The position numbers were made by a program, and so were the translations under genes. A stretch of 36,468 bases of DNA from an uncultured Muribaculaceae bacterium (lineage in GTDB: Bacteria; Bacteroidota; Bacteroidia; Bacteroidales; Muribaculaceae). The notes below the pieces were generated by a model. That model was not told where the DNA came from and did not search any database. It saw only the letters and a list, made by a program, of their open reading frames with translations. Numbering within the stretch: position 1 is the first letter of the stretch; the number at the start of each line of letters is the position of its first letter. The DNA lies in NCBI GenBank assembly GCA_944320595.1, contig CALUIB010000025.1, forward strand, positions 1 to 36,468, read 5' to 3'. Of the stretch, positions 34,453 to 36,468 are shown piece by piece.

Positions 34453-34454
34453 CA

Positions 34455-34868
34455 TTAGTCATGAAACAGTTCGTCGTGTTTGCCCGTTGCTACGTCGGCT
34501 GATATTGTGCGTAATGTGGACAGGAGAGGTAGTAGGTCGTGGCGGATTATACCAAAAATTTCTTCAGGGTCGGTTGAGGCATATTCATGTGAAATTATAT
34601 TGCGAAGGGCAAATATATTTCTCCATGGTGTTTTCTCGTATTTTTGGGAAAGGAGCTGTTGTGAAGTGAGTTTGTCGATTTGTTTCAGTGTTTCACCTAT
34701 TGTTTGCAGGCACATGCAGGTACTGTTGTACAGTATCATTCCATATTGCGATGACATGAAATCGTTGGCCGACGATATGTTGGCAGTTGTTTCAAGTATG
34801 AACTCGCCTTGTTTTATGGAGTAGGCGAGCATATCTGTTATCCGCTCTTTATACAAATATCGCATCAT
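34455..34868 (-). CDS. hepT: HEPN domain toxin (HepT-like, DUF86)
   Basis: The 137-residue protein is a HEPN/DUF86 ribonuclease-type toxin. The motif RNIISHEY (about 88-95) fits the RX4HXY pattern of HepT toxins, where Arg and His are catalytic and the Tyr is AMP-modified by the partner. The rest is all-helical, with YNSTCMCLQTIGETLKQIDKL, as in the family. It overlaps the 3' end of the MNT gene by 20 bases, so the two are surely co-translated. It lies between two copies of the direct repeat. The two start methionines at 34868 and 34865 are equally possible. Confidence 0.88.
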   Translation of the reverse strand: MMRYLYKERITDMLAYSIKQGEFILETTANISSANDFMSSQYGMILYNSTCMCLQTIGETLKQIDKLTSQQLLSQKYEKTPWRNIFALRNIISHEYASTDPEEIFGIIRHDLLPLLSTLRTISADVATGKHDELFHD

Positions 34869-35139
34869 GGTCTAACGATTTGCGGAAAAGTGGGCGCATG
34901 ATTGATTTCAGCGATATGACATCAACTTTGCAGCAGAAGATTTTTTCGAGTTCATGGCGCAAATCCATGCGTGTGAAGAATGAAGGTTTTTCGAGTTCTA
35001 CGCAAACGTCGATGTCGCTGCCCTCGTGCTGCTGGCCGCGTGCCACGCTTCCGAACAGTCCGAGGGATACGATTCCGAATTCCTTGCCTCGTTTCAGCTT
35101 GAATTCGCGCAAAGTGCGAAGTATGTCTGCGGTTTCCAT
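34849..35139 (-). CDS. mntA: Minimal nucleotidyltransferase antitoxin (MntA-like)
   Basis: The 96-residue protein is a minimal nucleotidyltransferase. It holds GLFGSVARGQ followed by SDIDVCVEL, the GSX10DXD motif that binds nucleotide and metal; a third carboxylate may lie in CCKVDVI. In known HEPN/MNT pairs this protein silences the toxin by adding AMP to its tyrosine. I use the ATG at 35139, which follows the promoter in repeat copy 3 by about 12 bases; upstream codons in the frame come from the repeat itself. Order is antitoxin, then toxin. Confidence 0.88.
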   Translation of the reverse strand: METADILRTLREFKLKRGKEFGIVSLGLFGSVARGQQHEGSDIDVCVELEKPSFFTRMDLRHELEKIFCCKVDVISLKSIMRPLFRKSLDHDAIFV

Positions 35140-35155
35140 TTTATATTCCTTTGTT

Positions 35156-35245
35156 TGCAAAGGTAGTGCAAGGCGAGCGCAATTGCAAAAAAACGGCTTG
35201 CTGATTTTTTGCATAGCCGAGCCGCCGCCTACGTTATTGAAAGGT
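35156..35245. repeat. 90-bp direct repeat, copy 3 (antitoxin side)
   Basis: It is identical to 34313-34402. After its end the sequence AGTGCAATTGCA at 35248-35259 looks like a fourth unit that lost 11 bases (GGCGAGCGCAA) between two GCAA repeats. Confidence 0.92.
35158..35188 (-). promoter_or_regulatory. Promoter of the MNT/HEPN pair within the repeat
   Basis: It is the same sequence as the ychF promoter: TTG (35188-35186), 20 bases, TACCTTTG (35165-35158). The start point near 35151 is about 12 bases from the MNT ATG. Confidence 0.75.
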
Positions 35246-35265
35246 GTAGTGCAATTGCACTCACC
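35243..35265. repeat. Palindrome next to repeat copy 3
   Basis: AGTGCAATTGCACT (35248-35261) is a perfect 14-base palindrome, flanked by GGTG and CACC that extend it with one unpaired base. It lies ahead of the nuclease promoter and behind the antitoxin promoter. Confidence 0.6.
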
Positions 35266-35295
35266 TCTCTCGTTATGAAAGGACAGCCGTCAGGC

Positions 35296-35325
35296 TTGCA
35301 ATTCGGGGCATTTGTTGTAATTTTG
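35296..35325 (+). promoter_or_regulatory. Promoter of the nuclease gene
   Basis: TTG (35296-35298) is followed after 19 bases by TAATTTTG (35318-35325), an exact -7 match. The leader to the ATG at 35348 is about 16 bases. Confidence 0.7.
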
Positions 35326-35347
35326 CGGCAACAAATACTTTCTGACA

Positions 35348-36226
35348 ATGGCAAATACCCGAAGACGCAGGAAATCAAGGAAAAACTCAATAACCGACAC
35401 GGCGGCACTCATAAAGCGCAGGTTCACAGCAATGCTGTGGGGCGCACTGCTGGCAGTGGTGCTGTTTTACGTTGGGCGGTATGTGGCCACTGATGTTTAC
35501 AGCGCCGAGATGGCTCGCCGCGACAGCATGGAGATTGCTCGCCTTGAAGAAGTGAAATTCCCTGCCTCGACCGACAACATGAAAGTGGTGTACCGTGGGT
35601 TCACGGTATATTTCAATAGCCGCTACCATATACCCAACTGTGTGATTTACGAACTCACAGGCCAGGAAACCGAGGGCAAATTCCCTCGGTACAAGAATTT
35701 CCTCACCGACGAGCAGGTGGCCGGGTGTGCTAACCCGTGGGATTACACGCACTCGGGCTACACACGTGGGCACATGGCTCCGGCAGCCGACATGAAGTGG
35801 GACAGGGAGGCTATGAAGGAATCGTTCTACATGACAAATATCTGTCCTCAAAAGGCAGCCCTAAATTCGGGTGGGTGGAACAAGCTTGAGGATAAGGTGC
35901 GCGACTGGGCTCGTCGCGATAGCGCAATCGTCGTGGCTACCGGTCCGGTGCTGTCGGCTGGCATGAAGACCATAGGCGAGAGTCGCGTGGCTGTGCCCGA
36001 GGATTTCTATAAGGTGGTGTTCGCCCCCTACGCCACGCCACGGCGAGCAATTGCATTTTTATATCCCAACGGGTCGAGCAAGGGAGCGATAAGCAAGTAT
36101 GCTGTCACAGTGGATGAAGTGGAGCGGCTCACTGGCATCGACTTCTTCTCGGCACTTGACGATGACGAGGAGGCCGAAGTAGAATCGCGCATCAATCTGT
36201 TGCAATGGGAGTTATCTGGCAAATGA
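35348..36226 (+). CDS. Membrane-anchored DNA/RNA non-specific endonuclease (NUC family)
   Basis: The 292-residue enzyme has a basic N-terminus (MANTRRRRKSRKN), one membrane helix (about 29-47, AMLWGALLAVVLFYVGRYV) and a NUC/EndA domain (about 75-275). The active-site block is TRGHMAPAADM with catalytic His142; in most relatives the motif is DRGH, so the residue before the Arg is Thr here. TNICPQKAALNSGGWNKLE holds the metal-binding Asn. It would cut nucleic acids without sequence preference outside the cytoplasmic membrane, for nutrient salvage or removal of foreign DNA. It has its own promoter and terminator. It is next to the toxin-antitoxin pair but divergent from it. Confidence 0.92.
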   Translation: MANTRRRRKSRKNSITDTAALIKRRFTAMLWGALLAVVLFYVGRYVATDVYSAEMARRDSMEIARLEEVKFPASTDNMKVVYRGFTVYFNSRYHIPNCVIYELTGQETEGKFPRYKNFLTDEQVAGCANPWDYTHSGYTRGHMAPAADMKWDREAMKESFYMTNICPQKAALNSGGWNKLEDKVRDWARRDSAIVVATGPVLSAGMKTIGESRVAVPEDFYKVVFAPYATPRRAIAFLYPNGSSKGAISKYAVTVDEVERLTGIDFFSALDDDEEAEVESRINLLQWELSGK

Positions 36227-36276
36227 GGCCGCGGGTGCCATTGCCCGAAGGAAGACGCAGCCATGTGCCTGCACTG

Positions 36277-36302
36277 GTGTGCTTACGGCGCACTATTTTT
36301 TT
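36277..36302 (+). terminator. Terminator of the nuclease gene
   Basis: GTGTGC (36277-36282) pairs with GCGCAC (36288-36293), with one G-T pair and loop TTACG, and is followed by TATTTTTTT. It lies about 50 bases after the stop. Confidence 0.75.
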
Positions 36303-36340
36303 CAGTGAAAATAGAGGAATGTACTTTGTGTACAAAAGCA

Positions 36341-36385
36341 AAAAGCGTTGATTTTCTTTGTCGTGTATTGAAAATCAACGCTTTT
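36341..36385 (-). terminator. Terminator of the tRNA gene
   Basis: A perfect 16-bp stem, AAAAGCGTTGATTTTC (36341-36356) with its complement at 36370-36385, closes a 13-base loop. On the minus strand it lies 4 bases after the tRNA CCA end and is followed by TGCTTTTG. Confidence 0.8.
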
Positions 36386-36389
36386 CGAT

Positions 36390-36468
36390 TGGTCGGGATG
36401 ACAAGATTCGAACTTGCGACCACTCGCCCCCCAGACGAGTACTCTAAACCGGACTGAGCTACATCCCG
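36390..36468 (-). tRNA. tRNA-Pro (anticodon GGG)
   Basis: Read on the minus strand from 36468, the gene has acceptor arm CGGGATG pairing with CATCCCG, D-arm GCTC/GAGT, anticodon stem CTCGT/GCGAG with loop CTGGGGG (anticodon GGG, after the normal C32-U33), a five-base variable loop and T-arm GCAAG-TTCGAAT-CTTGT. Discriminator A and an encoded CCA follow (36393-36390). The gene ends exactly at the right edge, so its 5' flank is not visible. Confidence 0.93.

Noticed and set aside
34313-35245. Direct repeats as target duplications or ends of an insertion sequence
   Set aside because: Ninety bases is far too long for a target duplication, the repeats are direct rather than inverted, and no transposase or integrase lies between them.
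36263-36457. A 64-codon plus-strand frame at the right edge
   Set aside because: It runs through two terminator hairpins and into the antisense of the tRNA gene.

Overview
The window looks like a chromosome segment of a gut Bacteroidales bacterium, probably Muribaculaceae or a close relative. This rests on a SusC/SusD pair, lipoproteins with acidic residues after the lipobox cysteine, a secreted protein with a type IX (T9SS) C-terminal sorting domain, the order ftsX-DUF3098-uppP-truB-queA, and promoters of the Bacteroidetes type (-33 TTG, then about 20 nt, then -7 TAnnTTTG). The family assignment is inference.

Layout. 1-1.8 kb: a GNAT acetyltransferase and an RluA-type pseudouridine synthase on the minus strand. 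2.1-11.7 kb: a plus-strand operon of a TonB-dependent transporter (SusC), SusD, an HExxH zinc metallohydrolase lipoprotein, a DUF4302 lipoprotein and a large T9SS-exported protein; this is an uptake and processing locus of unknown, possibly peptide-like, substrate. 11.7-12.6 kb: a REP-associated tyrosine transposase (RAYT) in a cluster of GAGACGATGT palindromes, three of which lie in frame inside the transposase gene. 12.7-19.3 kb: a SPOR lipoprotein, a Zn/Cd-type P1B ATPase, a secreted type I pullulanase and an OmpA/TPR lipoprotein. 19.6-23.8 kb: the cell-envelope and tRNA-modification operon ftsX-DUF3098-uppP-truB-queA. 23.9-33.1 kb: an AT-richer exopolysaccharide locus with Wza-, Wzy-, Wzc- and Wzx-like proteins and three glycosyltransferases; the Wzc-like protein has a degenerate kinase domain. 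33.1-36.5 kb: ychF, a HEPN/MNT toxin-antitoxin pair between identical 90-bp direct repeats, a membrane-anchored NUC nuclease and tRNA-Pro(GGG).

Two repeat systems stand out. One is the RAYT with its palindromes, present next to the gene, inside its reading frame, and as two diverged dispersed copies. The other is a promoter-plus-hairpin module found as near-identical copies before ychF and the MNT gene, and as a diverged copy with a compensated hairpin before the SPOR gene. The 90-bp copies bracket the HEPN/MNT pair and suggest cassette-like gain or loss.

All calls come from reading the sequence; no database search was run.
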